Positions 44,000 through 57,000 of a DNA stretch of 64,000 nucleotides are shown here, one piece after another. The number at the start of each line of letters is the position of its first letter. The stretch's first letter is position 1. Under the pieces are notes generated by a model, which ran no database searches, had not been told where the DNA came from, and saw only the letters and a program-made list of their open reading frames with translations. A program made the translations under genes and the position numbers. This DNA is from Mauremys mutica (lineage: Eukaryota > Chordata > Testudines > Geoemydidae), in NCBI RefSeq assembly GCF_020497125.1, contig NW_025422895.1, positions 744,001 through 808,000 on the forward strand, written 5' to 3'.

Positions 44000-46900
44000 A
44001 GCGCCCCTGTTCGCTGGCTTCTCTGCCACTGCTCGCTGGCTCCTGTGCCTACGCCTGGCTGGGCTGCCGCTTTTATAGGCCCCTCCTCAGCCTAGCTCCG
44101 CCCCCTACTCAGGGCGCCGCAGCCCGCTCAGCAGTCTGCCCCGACGGGCCTCTACAGAGAGATACAAGCACTACAAAGAGAGATGCAAATCCACAAAAAA
44201 TATGCAAATCCAAATACCTGCTCCTCCAATGGGAACTCTCCCATGGAAAGTCCCTTGTTCACTGGTTCCTGTGCCGCTGCTTGCTGGCTCCTGTGCATCT
44301 GCCTGGCTGGGCGGCCGCTTTTTTAGGCCCCTCCTCAGACTAGCTTCGCCCCCTACTCAGGGCGCCGCTGCCCCTTCAGCAGTCTGCCCCGTCGGGCCTC
44401 TACAGAGAGATACAAGCACTACAAAGACAGAAGCAAATCCACAAAGACAGATGCAAATCCTAATACCTGATCCTCCAATGGGAACTCTCCCACGCAAACT
44501 CCCCTGTTCGCCGCCCTGTTCGCTACTCGCAGCTGTACTGCTGCCTGGCTGGGCGGCCGCTTTTATAGGCCCCTCCTCAGTATAGCTCCGCCCCCTACTC
44601 AGGGCGCCGCTGCCCGCTCAGCAGTGTGCCCCGACGGGCGTCTACAGAGAGATACAAGCACTACAAAGACAGACATGCAAATCCAAATACCTGTTCCTCC
44701 AATGGGAACTCTCCGTCGCAAACTCCCCTGTTCGCTGCCCTGTTTGCTGGCTCCTGTGCCGCTGCCTGGCTGGGCGGCTGCTTTTATATGCCCTCCTCAG
44801 CTTATCTCCGCTCCCTACTCAGGGTGCCGCTGCCCGCTCATCAGTCTGCCCCCATGGGCCTCTACAGAGAGATACAAGCACTGGAAAGATAGACGCAAAT
44901 CCACAAAGAAAGATGCAAATCCAAATACCTGCTCCTCCAATGGGAACTCTCCCACGCAAACTCCCCTGTTTGCTGGCTCCTGTGCCGCTGCCTCGCTGGG
45001 CGGCCGCTTTTATAGGCCCCTCCTCAGCCTAGCTCCGCCCCTACTCAGGGAGCCGCTGCCCGCTCAGCAGTCTGCCCCGACGGGCCTCTAAAGAGAGATA
45101 CAAGCACTACAAAGACAGATGAAAATACACAAAGACAGATGCAAATCCAAATACCTGCTGCTCCAATGGGAACTCTCCACGCAAACTCCCCTGTTTGCTG
45201 GCTCCTGTACAGCTGCCTGGCTGGGCGGCCGCTTTTATAGGCCCCTCCTCACCCTAGCTCCGCCCCCTACTCAGGGCACCGCTGCCCGCTCAGCAGTCTG
45301 CCCCGACGGGCCTCTACAGAGAGATAGAAGCACTACAAAGACAGATGCAAATCCAAATACCTGCTGCTCCAATGGGAACTCTCCACGCTAACTCCCATGT
45401 TTGCTGTCTCCTGTACAGCTGCCTGGCTGGGCGGCCGCTTTTATAGGCCCCTCCTCACCCTAGCTCCGCCCCCTACTCAGGGCGCCGCTGCCCGCTCAGC
45501 AGTCTGCCCCGACGGGCCTCTACAGAGAGTTACAAGCACTACAAATACAAATGCAAATCCACAAAGACAGGTGCAAATCGAAATACCTGTTCCTCCAATG
45601 GGAACTCTCCGTCACAAACTCCCCGGTTCGCTGCCCTGTTTGCTGGCTCCTGTGCCGCTGCCTGGCTGGGCGGCCGCTTTTATATGCCCTCCTCAGCGGA
45701 TCTCCGCCCCCTACTCAGGGCGCCGCTGCCCGCTCAGCAGACTGCCCGGACGTGCCTCTACAGAGAGATACAAGCACTACAAATACAAATGCAAATCCAC
45801 AAAGACAGGTGCAAATCCAAATACCTGTTCCTCCAATGGGAACTCTCCGTCGCAAACTCCCCTGTTTGCTGCCCTGTTTGCTGGCTCCTGTGCCGCTGCC
45901 TGGCTGGGCGGCCGCTTTTATATGCCCTCCTCAGCTTATCTCCGCTCCCTACTCAGGGCGCCGCTGCCCGCTCAGCAGTTTGCCCCGATGGGCCTCTACA
46001 GAGAAATACAAGCACTACAAAGACAGATGCAAATCCACAAAAAGATGCCAATCCAAATACCTGCTCCTCCAATGGGAACTCTCCCACGCAAATGCCCCTG
46101 TTCGCTGGGTCCTGTGCCTCTGCTCGCTGGCTCCCGTGCCGCTGCCTGGCTGGGCTGCAGCTTTTATAGGCCCCTCCTCAGCCTAGCTCCGCCCCCTACT
46201 CAGGGCGCCGCAACCCGCTCAGCAGTCTGCCCCGATGGGCCTCTACAGAGAGATACAAGCACTACAAAGACAGATGCAAATCCACAAAAAGATGCCAATC
46301 CAAATACCTGCTCCTCCAATGGGAACTCTCCCATGCAAAGTCCCCTGTTCACTGGCTCCTGTGCCGCTGCTCGCTGGCTCCTGTGCATCTGCCAAACAGA
46401 GCGGCGGCTTTTATAGGCCCCTTCTCAGCCTAGCTCCGCCTCCTGCTCCGGGCGCCGCTGCCCGCTCAGCAGTCTGCCCCGACGGGCCTCTACAGAGAGA
46501 TACAAGCACTACAAAGACAGAGATGCAAATCCATTATCTGTTCCTCCAATGGGAACACTCCCACGCAAACTCCCCTGTTCGCTGGCTCCTGTGCCCCTGC
46601 TTGATGGCTCCTGTGACGCTACCAGGCTGGGCAGCCGTTTTTATAGGCCCCTCCTCAGCCTAGCTCCGCCACCTACTCAGGGCGCTACTGCCCGCTCAGC
46701 AGTCTGCCCCGACGGCGTCTAAAGAAAGATACTAGCACTACAAAGACAGAGATGCAAATCCAAATACCTGCTCCTCCAATGGAAACTCTCCGACGCAAAC
46801 TCCCCTCTTCGCTGGCTCCTGTGCCGCTGCCTGGCTGGGCGACCGCTTTTATAGGCCCCTCCTCAGCCTAGCTCCGCCCCCTACACAGGGCGACACTGCC

Positions 46901-48830
46901 CGCTCAGCAGTCTGCCCCGACGGGCCTCTACAGAGATATACAAGCACTACAAAGACAGATGCAAATCCACAAAACAGATGCAAATCCAAATACCTGCTCC
47001 TCCAATGGGAACTCTCCCACGCAAATTCCACTGTTAGCTGGCTACTGTGCCGCTGCTCGCTGGCTCCTGTGCCAGTGCCTGGCTGGGCGGCTGCTTTTAT
47101 AGGCCCCACCTCAGCCCAGCTCCGCCCCCCACTCAGGGCGCCTCTGCCCGCTCAGCATTCTGCCCCGACGGGCCCATACAGAGAGATACAAGCACTACAA
47201 AGACAGATGCGAATCCACAAAGACAGATGCAAATCCAAATACCTGCTCCTACAATGGGAATTGTCCCACGCAAACTCCCCTGTTCGCTGCCCTGCTTGCT
47301 GGCTCCTGTGCCGCTGCCTGGCTGGGCGGCCGCTTTTTTAGGCCCCTCCTCACACTAGCTTCGCCCCCTACTCAGGGCGCCGCTGCCCGCTCAGCAGTCT
47401 GCCCCGTCGGGCCTCTACAGAGAGATACAAGCACTACAAAGACAGAAGCAAATCCACAAAGACAGATGCAAATCCTAATACCTGATCCTCCAATGGGAAC
47501 TCTCCCACGCAAACTCCCCTGTTCGCCGCCCTGTTCGCTGCTCGCAGCTGTACTGCTGCCTGGCTGGGCGGCCGCTTTTATAGGCCCCTCCTCAGTATAG
47601 CTCCGCCCCCTACTCAGGGCGCCGCTGCCCGCTCAGCAGACTGCCCGGACGTGCCTCTACAGAGAGATACAAGCACTACAAATACAAATGCAAATCCACA
47701 AAGACAGGTGCAAATCCAAATACCTGTTCCTCCAATGGGAACTCTCCGTCGCAAACTCCCCTGTTCGCTGCCCTGTTTGCTGGCTCCTGTGCCGCTGCCT
47801 GGCTGGGCGGCCGCTTTTATAGGCCCCTCCTCAGCGTAGCTCCGCCCCCTACTCAGGGCGCCGCTGCCCGCTCAGCAGTCTGCCCCGACGGGCCTCTACA
47901 GAGAGATAAAAGCTGTAAAAGGACAGATATGCAAACTAAAATAACTGCTCCTCCAATGGGAACTGTCCCACGCAAACTACCCTGTTCGCCACCCTGTTCG
48001 CTGCTCGCAGCTGTGCCGCTGCCTGGCTGGTCGGCCGCTTCTATACGCCCCTCCTCAGCCTAGCTCCGCCCCCTATTCAGGGCGCCGCTGCCCGCTCAGC
48101 AGTCTGCCCCGAAGGGCCTCTACAGAGAGATACAAGCACTACAAAGACAGTTGGAATACCACAAAGATAGATTCAAATCCAAAAACAGGTCCTCCAATTG
48201 GAACTCTCCCACGCAAACGCCCCTGTTCACTGGCTCCTGTGCCGCTGCTCGTTGGCTCCTGTGCCACTGCCTGGCTGGGCGGCCGCTTTTATAGGCCCCT
48301 CCTCAGCCTAGCTCCGCCCCCTACTCAGGGCGCAGCTGCCGGCTCAGCAGTCTGCCCCGACGGGCCTCTACAGAGAGATACAAGCACTACAAAGATGCAG
48401 ATGCAAATCCAAATACCTGCTCTTCCAATGGGAACCCTCCCACGCAAATTCCCCTGTTAGCCGCCCTTTTCGCTGGCTCCTGTGCCGCTGCCTGGCTGGG
48501 CGGCCGTTTTTATAGGCCCCTCCTCAGCCTAGCTCCGCCCCCTACTCAGGGCGCCGCTGCCCGCTCATCAGTCTGCCCCGACGGGCCTCTACAGAGAGAT
48601 ACAAGCACTGCAAAGACAGATGCATATCCACATAGAGAGAAGCAAATCCAAATACCTACTCCTCCAATGGGAACTCTCCCACGCAAAGTCCCCTGTTCGC
48701 CGCCCTGTTCGGTGCTCGCAGCTGTGCCGCTGCCTGGCTGGGCGGGTGCTTCTATAAGCCCCTCCTCAGCCTAGCTCCGCCCCCTACTCAGGTCGCCACT
48801 GCCGGCTCATCAGTCTGCCCCGACGGGCCT
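44000..48830 (-). repeat. Direct segmental duplication, copy B
   Basis: Partner of 33200-37830, lying on the other side of the transposon. Without the 4.19-kb element the two copies would be about 6.6-7.3 kb apart. The region between them is made of the same satellite. Confidence 0.82.
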
Positions 48831-51800
48831 CTACAGAGATATACAAGCACTACAAAGACAGAGATGCAAATCCAAATACCTGCTCCTCCAATGGGAACTC
48901 TCCCACGCAAACGCCCCTTTTCCCTCGCTCCTGTACCGCTGCTCGCTGGCTCCTGTGCTGCTGACTGGCTGGGAGGCAGCTTTTATAGGCCCCTCCTCAG
49001 CCTAGGTCCGCCCCCTAATCAGCGCGCCGCTTCCTGCTCAGCAGTCTGCCCAGGCGGGCCTCTACAGAGAGATACAAGCACTACAAAGACAGATGCAAAT
49101 CCACAAAGACAGATGCATATCCAAATACCTTCTCCTCCAATGGGAACCCTCCCAGGCAAATGCCCCTGTTCGCTGTCTCCTGTGCCGCTGCTCGCTGTCT
49201 CCTGTGCCGCTGCCTGGCTGGGCGGCCGCTTTTCTAGGCCCCTCCTCAGCCTAGCTCCGCCCCCTAGTCAGGGCGCCGCTGCCCGCTCAGCAGTCTGCAC
49301 CGACGGGCCTCTACAGAGAGATACAAGCACTACAAAGACAGATGCAAATTCACAAAGACACATGCAAATCCAAATACCTGCTCCTACAATTGTAACTCTC
49401 CCACGCAAACTCCCCTGTTCGCTGGCTCTTGTGCAGCTGCTCGCAGCTGTGTGGCTGCATGGCTGGGCGGCCGCTTTTATAGGCCCCTCCTCATCCTACC
49501 TCCGCCCCCTACTCAGGGCGCCGCTGCCCGCTCAGCAGTCTGCCCCGACGGGCCTCTACAGAGAGATACAAGCACTACAAAGACAGATACAAATCCACAA
49601 AGACAGATGCAAATCCAGACACCTGCTCCTCCAATGGGAACTGTCCCACGCAAACTCCCCTGTTAGCTGGCTCCTGTGCCGCTGCCTGGCTGGGCGGCAG
49701 CTTTTATAGGCCCCTCCTCAGCCTAGCTCCGCCCGCTACTCAGGGCACCGCTGCCCGCTCAGCAGTCTGCCCCGACGGGCCTCTACAGAGAGATACAAGC
49801 ACTACAAAGACAGATGCAAATCCACAAAACAGATGCAAATCCAAATACCTGCTCCTCCAATGGGAACTCTCCAACGCAATCTCCCCTGCTAGCTGGCTCC
49901 TGTGCCGCTGCCTGGCTGGGCGGCCGCTTTTATAGGCCCCTCCTCAGCGTAGCTCCGCCCCCTACTCAGTGCGCCGCTGTCCGCTCAGCAGTCTGCCCCG
50001 ACGGGCCTCTAGAGAGAGGTACAAGCACTACAAAGACAGATGCAAATGCACAAAGACAGATGCAATTCCAAATACCTGCTCCTACAGTGGGAACACTCCC
50101 ACCCAAACTTCCCTGTTCACCATTCTGTTTGCTGGCTCCTGTGCCGCTGCTTGGCTTGTGGGCCGATTTATAAGCCCCTCCTCAGCCTACCTCCGCCCCC
50201 TACTCAGGGCGCCGCTGCCCGCTCAGCAGTCTGCCCCGACGGGCCTCTACAGAGAGATACAAGCACTCCAAAGACAGATGCAAATCCACAAAGACAGACG
50301 CAAATCCAAATACCTGCTCCTCCAATGGGAACTTTCCCACTCAAAAACCCCTTTTCACCGCCCTGTTTTCTGGCTCCTGTGCCGCTGCCTGGCTGGGCGG
50401 CCGCTTTTACAGGCCCCTCCTCAGCCTAGCTCCGCCCCCTACTCAGGGCGCCGCTGCCCGCTCAGCAGTCTGCCCCGACGGGCCTCTACAGAGAGATACA
50501 AGCACTACAAAGACAGATGCAAATCCACAAAGACAGATGCAAATCCAAATACCTGCTCCTCCAATGGGAACTCTCTCACGCAAACTCCTCTGTTCGTTGG
50601 CTCCTGTGCCGCTGCTCGCTGGCTCCTGTGCCGCTGCCTGGCTGGGCGGCCGCTTTTATAGGCTCCTCCTCAGCCTAGCTCCGCCCCTTACTCAGGGCGC
50701 CGCTGCCCGCTCAGCAGACTTCCCCGACGGGCCTCTACAGAGAGATACAAGCACTACAAGAAAATTACAAATCCAAATACCTGCTCCTCCAATGGGAACT
50801 CTCCCATGCAAAGTCCCCTGGTCACTGGCTCCTGTGCCGCTGCTCGCTAGCTCCTGTGCATCTGCCAGGCAGAGCAGCCGCTTTTATAGGCCCCTCGTCA
50901 GCCTAGCTCCGCTCCCTACTCAGGGCTCCACAGCCCGCTCAGCAGTCTGCCCCGACGGGCCTCTAGAGAGATATGCAAGCACTACAAAGAATTGGAAATC
51001 CACAAACACAGGTGAAAATCCAATACCTGCTCCTCCAATGGGAACTCTCCCACTCAAACTCCCCTTTTCGCAACCCTGTTTGCTGGCTCCTGTGCAGCTG
51101 CCTGGCTGGGTGGCCGGTTTTATAGGCCCCTCCTCAGCCTAGCTCCGCCCCCTACTCACGGCGCCGCAGCCCGCTCAGCAGTCTGCCCCGACGGGCCTCT
51201 ACAGAGAGATACAAGCACTACAAATACAGATGCAAATCCACAAAAAAGATGCAAATCCATATACCTGCTCCTCCAATGGGAACTCCCTCATGCAAAGTCC
51301 CCTGCTCACTGACTCCTGTGCCGCTTCTCGCTGGCTCCTGTGCCGCTGCCTGGCTGGGTGGATGCTTTTATAGGCCCCTCCTCAGCCTAGCTCAGACCCC
51401 TACTCAGGGCGCCGCAGCCCGCTCATCAGTCTGCCCCGACGGGCCTCTACAGAGAGATACAAGCACTGCAAAGACAGATGCAAATTCACAAAGACAGATG
51501 CAAATCCAAATTCCTGCTCCTCCAATGGGAACTCTCCCACGCAAAGTCCCCTGTTCGCCGGCTCCTGTACCGCTGCTCGCAGCTTTGCCGCTGCCTGGCT
51601 GGGCGGCCGCTTTTATAGGCCCCTCCTCAGCCTAGCTAGCTCCGCCCCCTACTCAGGGCGCCGCTGCCCGCTCAGCAGTCTGCCCCGACGGGCCTCTACA
51701 GAGAGATACAAGCACTACAAAGACAGATGCAAATCCACAAAGACAGATGCAAATCCAAATACCTGCTCCTCCAATGGGAACTCTCCCACGCAAACTCCCC

Positions 51801-52588
51801 TGTTCACTGGCTCCTGTGCCGCTGCTCACTGGCTCCTGTGCCGCTGCCTGGCCGGGTGGCCGCTTTTATAGGCCCCTCCTCAGCCTAGCTCCGACCCCTA
51901 CTCAGGTCGCCGCTGCCCGCTCAGCAGTCTGCGCCGACGGGCCTCTAGAGAGAGATACAAGCACTACAAAGACAGATGCTTATCCACAAAGACAGATGCA
52001 AATCCAAATACATGCTCCTCCAATGGGAACTCTCCCACGCAAACTCCCCTGTTCGCTGCCTCCTGTGCCGCTGCTAGCTGGCTCCTGTGCGGCTGCCAGG
52101 CAGAGCGGCCGCTTTTATAGGCCCCTCCTCAGCCTAGCTCCGCCCCCTACTCAGGGCGCCGCTGCCCGCTCAGCAGTCTGCCCCGACGGGCCACTACAGA
52201 GAGACACAAGCACTACAAAGACAGATGCAAATCCACAAAGACAGAGGGAAATCCAAATACCTGCTCCTCCAATGGGAACTCTCCCATGCAAACTCCCCTG
52301 TTCGCTGCCTCCTGTGCCGCTGCTCGCTGGCTCCTGTGCCGCTGCCTGGCTCGGTGGCCGCTTTTATAGTCCCCTCCTCAGCCTAGCTCCGCCTCCTACT
52401 CAGGGCGCCTCTGACCGCTCAGCATTCTGCCCCGACGGGCCTCTACAGAGAGATACAAGCATTACAAAGACAGATGCAAATCCACAAAGACAGATGCAAA
52501 TACAAATACCTGCTCCTCCAATGGGAACTTTCCCACGCAAACTCCCCTGTCCGCTGGCTCCTGTGCCGCTGCCTGGCTGGGCGGCCGC

Positions 52589-52747
52589 TTTTATAGGCCC
52601 CTCCTCAGCCTAGCTCCGCCCCCTACTCAGGGCGCCGCTGCCCGCTCAGCAGTCTGCGCCGACGGGCCTCTAGAGAGAGATACAAGAAATACAAAGATGC
52701 AAATCCACAAAGACAGATGCAAATCCAAATACCTGCTCTTCCAATGG
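52589..52747 (-). promoter_or_regulatory. Representative unit of the right array (reverse orientation)
   Basis: Mirror of the left reference unit. On the + strand the order is TTTTATA (52589-52595), GC box CCGCCCCC (52616-52623), octamers ATGCAAAT at 52697-52704 and 52717-52724 (again 20 bp apart), and CCAATGG at 52741-52747. Read on the - strand this is CCAAT, octamer, octamer, GC box, TATA. It shows that all elements flip together and that the right array is a true inversion of the left, not a different repeat. Confidence 0.75.
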
Positions 52748-54056
52748 GAACTCTCCCACACAAACGCCCCTGTTCGCTGGCTCCTGTGCCGCTGCTCGCT
52801 GGCTCCTGTGCCGCTGCCAGTCTGGCGGCCGCTTTTATAGGCCCCTCCTCAGCCTAGCTCCGCCCCCTACTCAGGGCGCCGCTGCCCTCTCAGCAGTCTG
52901 CCCCGACGGGCCTCTACAGAGAGATACAAGCACTACAAAGACAGATGCAAATCCACAAAAACAGACGCAAATCCAAATACCTGCTCCTCCAATGGGAACT
53001 TTCCCACTCAAAAACCCCTTTTCACCGCCCTGTTTTCTGGCTCCTGTGCCGCTGCCTGGCTGGGAGGCCGCTTTTACAGGCCCCTCCTCAGCCTAGCTCC
53101 GCCCCCTACCTAGGGCGCCGCTGCCCGCTCAGCAGTCTGCCCCGACGGGCCTCTACAGAGAGATACAAGCACTACAAAGTCAGATGCAAATCCACAAAGA
53201 GAGATGCAAATCCAAATACCTGCTCCTCCAATGGGAACTCTCCCACGCAATCTCCCCTGTTCTCCGCCCTGTTCGCTGGCTCCTGTGCCGCTGCTCGCTG
53301 GCTCCTGTGCCGCTGCCTGGCTGGGCGGCCGCTTTTATAGGCTCCTCCTCAGCCTAGCTCCGCCCCCTACTCAGGGCGCCGCTGCCCGCTCAGCAGACTG
53401 CCCCGACGAGCCTCTACAGAGAGATACAAGCACTACAAGAAAGATGCAAATCCAAATACCTGCTCCTCCAATGGGAACTCTCCCACACAAATTCCCCTGT
53501 TCGCTGGCGCCTGTGCCGCTGCTCGCTGGCTCCTGTGCCGCTGCCTGGCTGGGTGACCGTTTTATAGGCCCCTAATCAGCCTAGCTCCGCCCCCTACTCG
53601 GGCGCCGCTGCCCGCTCAGCAGTCTGCCCCGACGGGCCTCAACAGAGAGATACAAGAACTACAAAAACAGATGCAAATCCACAAAGACAGACGCAAATCC
53701 AAATACCTGCTCCTGCAATGGGAACTTTCCCACTAAAGAACCCCTTTTCACCGCCCTGTTTTCTGGCTTCTGTGCTGCTGCCTGGCTGGGCGCCCGCTTT
53801 ATAGGCCCCTCCTCAGCCTAGCTCCGCCCCCTACTCAGGGCACCGCTGCCCGCTCAGCAGTCTGCCCTGACGGGCCTCTACAGAGAGATACAAGCACTAC
53901 AAAGACAGATGCAAATCCACAAAACAGATGCAAATCCAAATACCTGCTCTTCCAATGGGAACTCTCCCACGTAATCTCCCCTGTTCTCCGCCCTGTTCGC
54001 TGGCTCCTGTGACGCTGCTCGCTGGCTCCTGTGCCGCTGCCTGGCTGGGCGGCTGC

Positions 54057-57000
54057 TTTTATAGGCTCCTCCTCAGCCTAGCTCCGCCCCCTACTCAGGG
54101 CGCCCCTACCCGCTCAGCAGTCTCTGCCCCGACGGGCCTCTACATAGAGATACAAGCATTACAAAGACAGATGCAAATCCACAAAGACAGATGCAAATCC
54201 AAATAACTGCTCCTCCAAAGGGAACTCTCCCACGCAAACTCCCCTGTTCGCTGGCTCCTGTGCCGCTGCAGGGCTGGGCGGCCGCTTTTATAGGCCCCTC
54301 CTCAGCCTAGCTCCGCCCCCTACTCAGGGCTCCACAGCCCGCTCAGCAGTCTGCCCCGACGGGCCTCTACAGAGATATACAAGCACTACAAAGACAATTG
54401 GAAATCCAAAAAGACAGATGCAAATCCAAATACCTGCACCTCCAATGGGAACTCTCCCATTCAAAGTCCCCTGTTCACTGGCTCCTGTTCCGCTGCTCGC
54501 TAGCTCCTGTGCATCTGCCAGGCAGAGCGGCCGCTTTTATAGGCCCCTTCTCAGCCTTGCTCCGCCCCCTACTCAGGGCGCCGCTGCCTGCTCAGCAGAC
54601 TGACCCGACGGGCATCTACAGAGAGATACAAGCACTACAAAGACAAATGCAAATCCACAAAGACAGATGCAAATCCAAATACCTGCTCCTCCAATGGGAA
54701 ATCTACCACGCAAACTCCCCTGTTCGCTGCCTCCTGCGCCGCTGGCTCCTGTTCCGCTGCCTGGCTGGGCATCCTCTTTTATAGGCCGCTCCTCAACCTA
54801 GCTCCGCCCCCTACACTGGGCGCCGCTGCCCGCTCAGCAGTCTGCCCCGACGGGCCTCTACAGAGTGATACAAGCACTACAAAGACAGATGCAAATCCAC
54901 TAAGACAGATGCAAATCCAAATACCTGCTCCTCCAATGGGAACTCTCCCACACAAACTCCCCTCTTCGCTTGCTCCTGTGCCGCTGCTCGCTGGCTCCTG
55001 TGCCGCTGCCTGGCTGGCCGGCCGCTTCTATAGGCCCCTCCTCAGCCTAGCTCCGCCCCCTACTCAGGGCGCCGCTGCCCGCTCAGCAGTCTGCCCCGAC
55101 GGGCCTCTACAGAGAGATACAAGCACTACAAAGACAGATGAAATCCACAAAGACAGATGCAAATCCAATAACCTGCTCCTCCAATGGGAACTCTCTCACG
55201 CAAACTCCTCTGTTCGTTGGCTTCTGTGCCGCTGCTCGCTGGCTCCTGTGCCGCTGCCTGGCTGGGTGGCCGCTTTTATAAGCCCCTCCTCAGCCTATAT
55301 CCGCCCCCTACGTAGGGCACCGCAGCCCGCTCAGCAGTCTGCCCCGACGGGCCTCTACAGAGAGATACAAGCACTACAAAGACAGATGCAAATCCACAAA
55401 AAGGATGCAAATCCAAATACTGCTCCTCCAATGGGAACTCTCCCATGCAAACTCCCCTGTTCACTGGCTCCTGTGCCGCTGCCTGGCTGGGTGGCCGCTT
55501 TTATAGGCCCCTCCTCAGCCTAGCTCCGACCCCTACTCAGGTCGCCGCTACCCGCTCAGCAGTCTGCCCCGACGGGCCTCTAGCGAGAGATACAAGCACT
55601 ACAAAGACAGATGCTTATCCACAAAGACAGATGCAAATCCAAATACCTGCTCCTCCAATGGGAATTCTCCCGCGCAAACGCCCCTGTTCGCTGGCTCCTG
55701 TGCCGCTGCTCGCTGGCTACTGTGCCGCTGCCTGAATGGGCAGCCGCTTTTATAGGCCCCTCCTCAGCCTAGCTCCGCTCCCTACTCAGGGCGCCGCTAC
55801 CCGCTCAGCAGTCTGCCCCGACGGGCCTCTACAGAGAGATACAAGGACTACAAAGACAGATGCAAATCCACAAAAATTATGCAAATCCAAATTTGCTCCT
55901 CCAATGGGAACTCTCCCATGCAAACGCCCCTGTTCACTGGCTCCTGTGCCGCTGCTCGCTGGCTCCTGTGCGGCTGCCAGGCAGAGCGGCCGCTTTTATA
56001 GGCCCCTCTTCAGCCTAGCTCCGCCCCCTACTCAGGGCGCCGCTGCCCGCTCAGCAGTCTGCCCCGACGGGCCTCTACAGAGAGATACAAGCACTACAAA
56101 GACAGATGCAAATCCATAAAGACAGATGCAAGTCCCAATACCTGCTCCTCCAATGGTAACTCTCACACGCAAACGTCCCTGTTCGTTGGCTCCTGTGCCG
56201 CTGCCTGGCTGGGCGGCCGCTTTTATAGGCCCCTCCTCAGCGTAGCTCCGCCCCCTACTCAGGGCGCCGCTGCCCGCTCAGCAGTCTGCCCCGACGGGCC
56301 TCTACAGAGAGATACAAGCACTACAAAGACAGATGCAAATAAACAAAGACAGATTCAAATCCAAATAGCTGCTCCTCCAATGGGAACTATCCTACACAAT
56401 CTCCACTCTTCGCCGCCCTGTTCTCTGGCTCCTGTCTGGGCGGCCGCTTTTATAGGCCCCTCCTCAGCCTAGCTCCGCCTACTACCCAGGGCGCCGCTGC
56501 CTGCTCAGCAGTCTGCCGCGACGGGCTTCTACAGAGAGATACAAGCACTACAAAGAAGATGGAAATACACAAAGAAAGATGCAAATCCAAATACCTGCTC
56601 CTCCAATGGGAACGCTCCCATGCAAACTGCCCTGTTCACTGGCACCTGTGCCGCTGGTCGCTGGCTCCTGTGCATCTGCCAGGCAGAGCGGCCGCATTTA
56701 TAGGCCCCTTCTCAGCCTTTCTCCGCCCCCTACTCAGGGCGCAGCTGCCCGCTCAGCAGACTGCCCCGACGGGCATCTACACAGAGATACAAGCACTACA
56801 AAGACAAATGCAAATACAGAAAGACAGATGCAAATCAAAAAGCCTGCGCCTCCAGTGGGAATTCTCCCACGCAAACGCCCCTGTTAGCTGGCTCCTGTGC
56901 CGCTGCCTGAATGGGCGGCCGCTTTTATAGGCCCCTCCTCAGCCTAGCTCCGCCCCCTACTCAGGTCGCCGCTGTCCGCTCAGCAGACTGCCCCGACGGG

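Larger units (their letters stand above)
43360..53803 (-). promoter_or_regulatory. TATA ladder, right array part 2, 43-54 kb (45 boxes)
   Basis: Lowest coordinate of each box: 43360, 43585, 43824, 44071, 44319, 44561, 44782, 45008, 45233, 45439, 45678, 45916, 46162, 46409, 46639, 46847, 47095, 47334, 47576, 47815, 48039, 48287, 48508, 48750, 48981, 49230, 49475, 49702, 49928, 50166, 50405, 50654, 50882, 51118, 51366, 51611, 51864, 52113, 52362, 52589, 52833, 53072, 53333, 53560, 53797. Variants, written on the + strand: TTTTTTA (44319, 47334), TTCTATA (48039, 48750), TTTTCTA (49230), ATTTATA (50166), TTTTACA (50405, 53072) and CTTTATA (53797). Confidence 0.85.
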
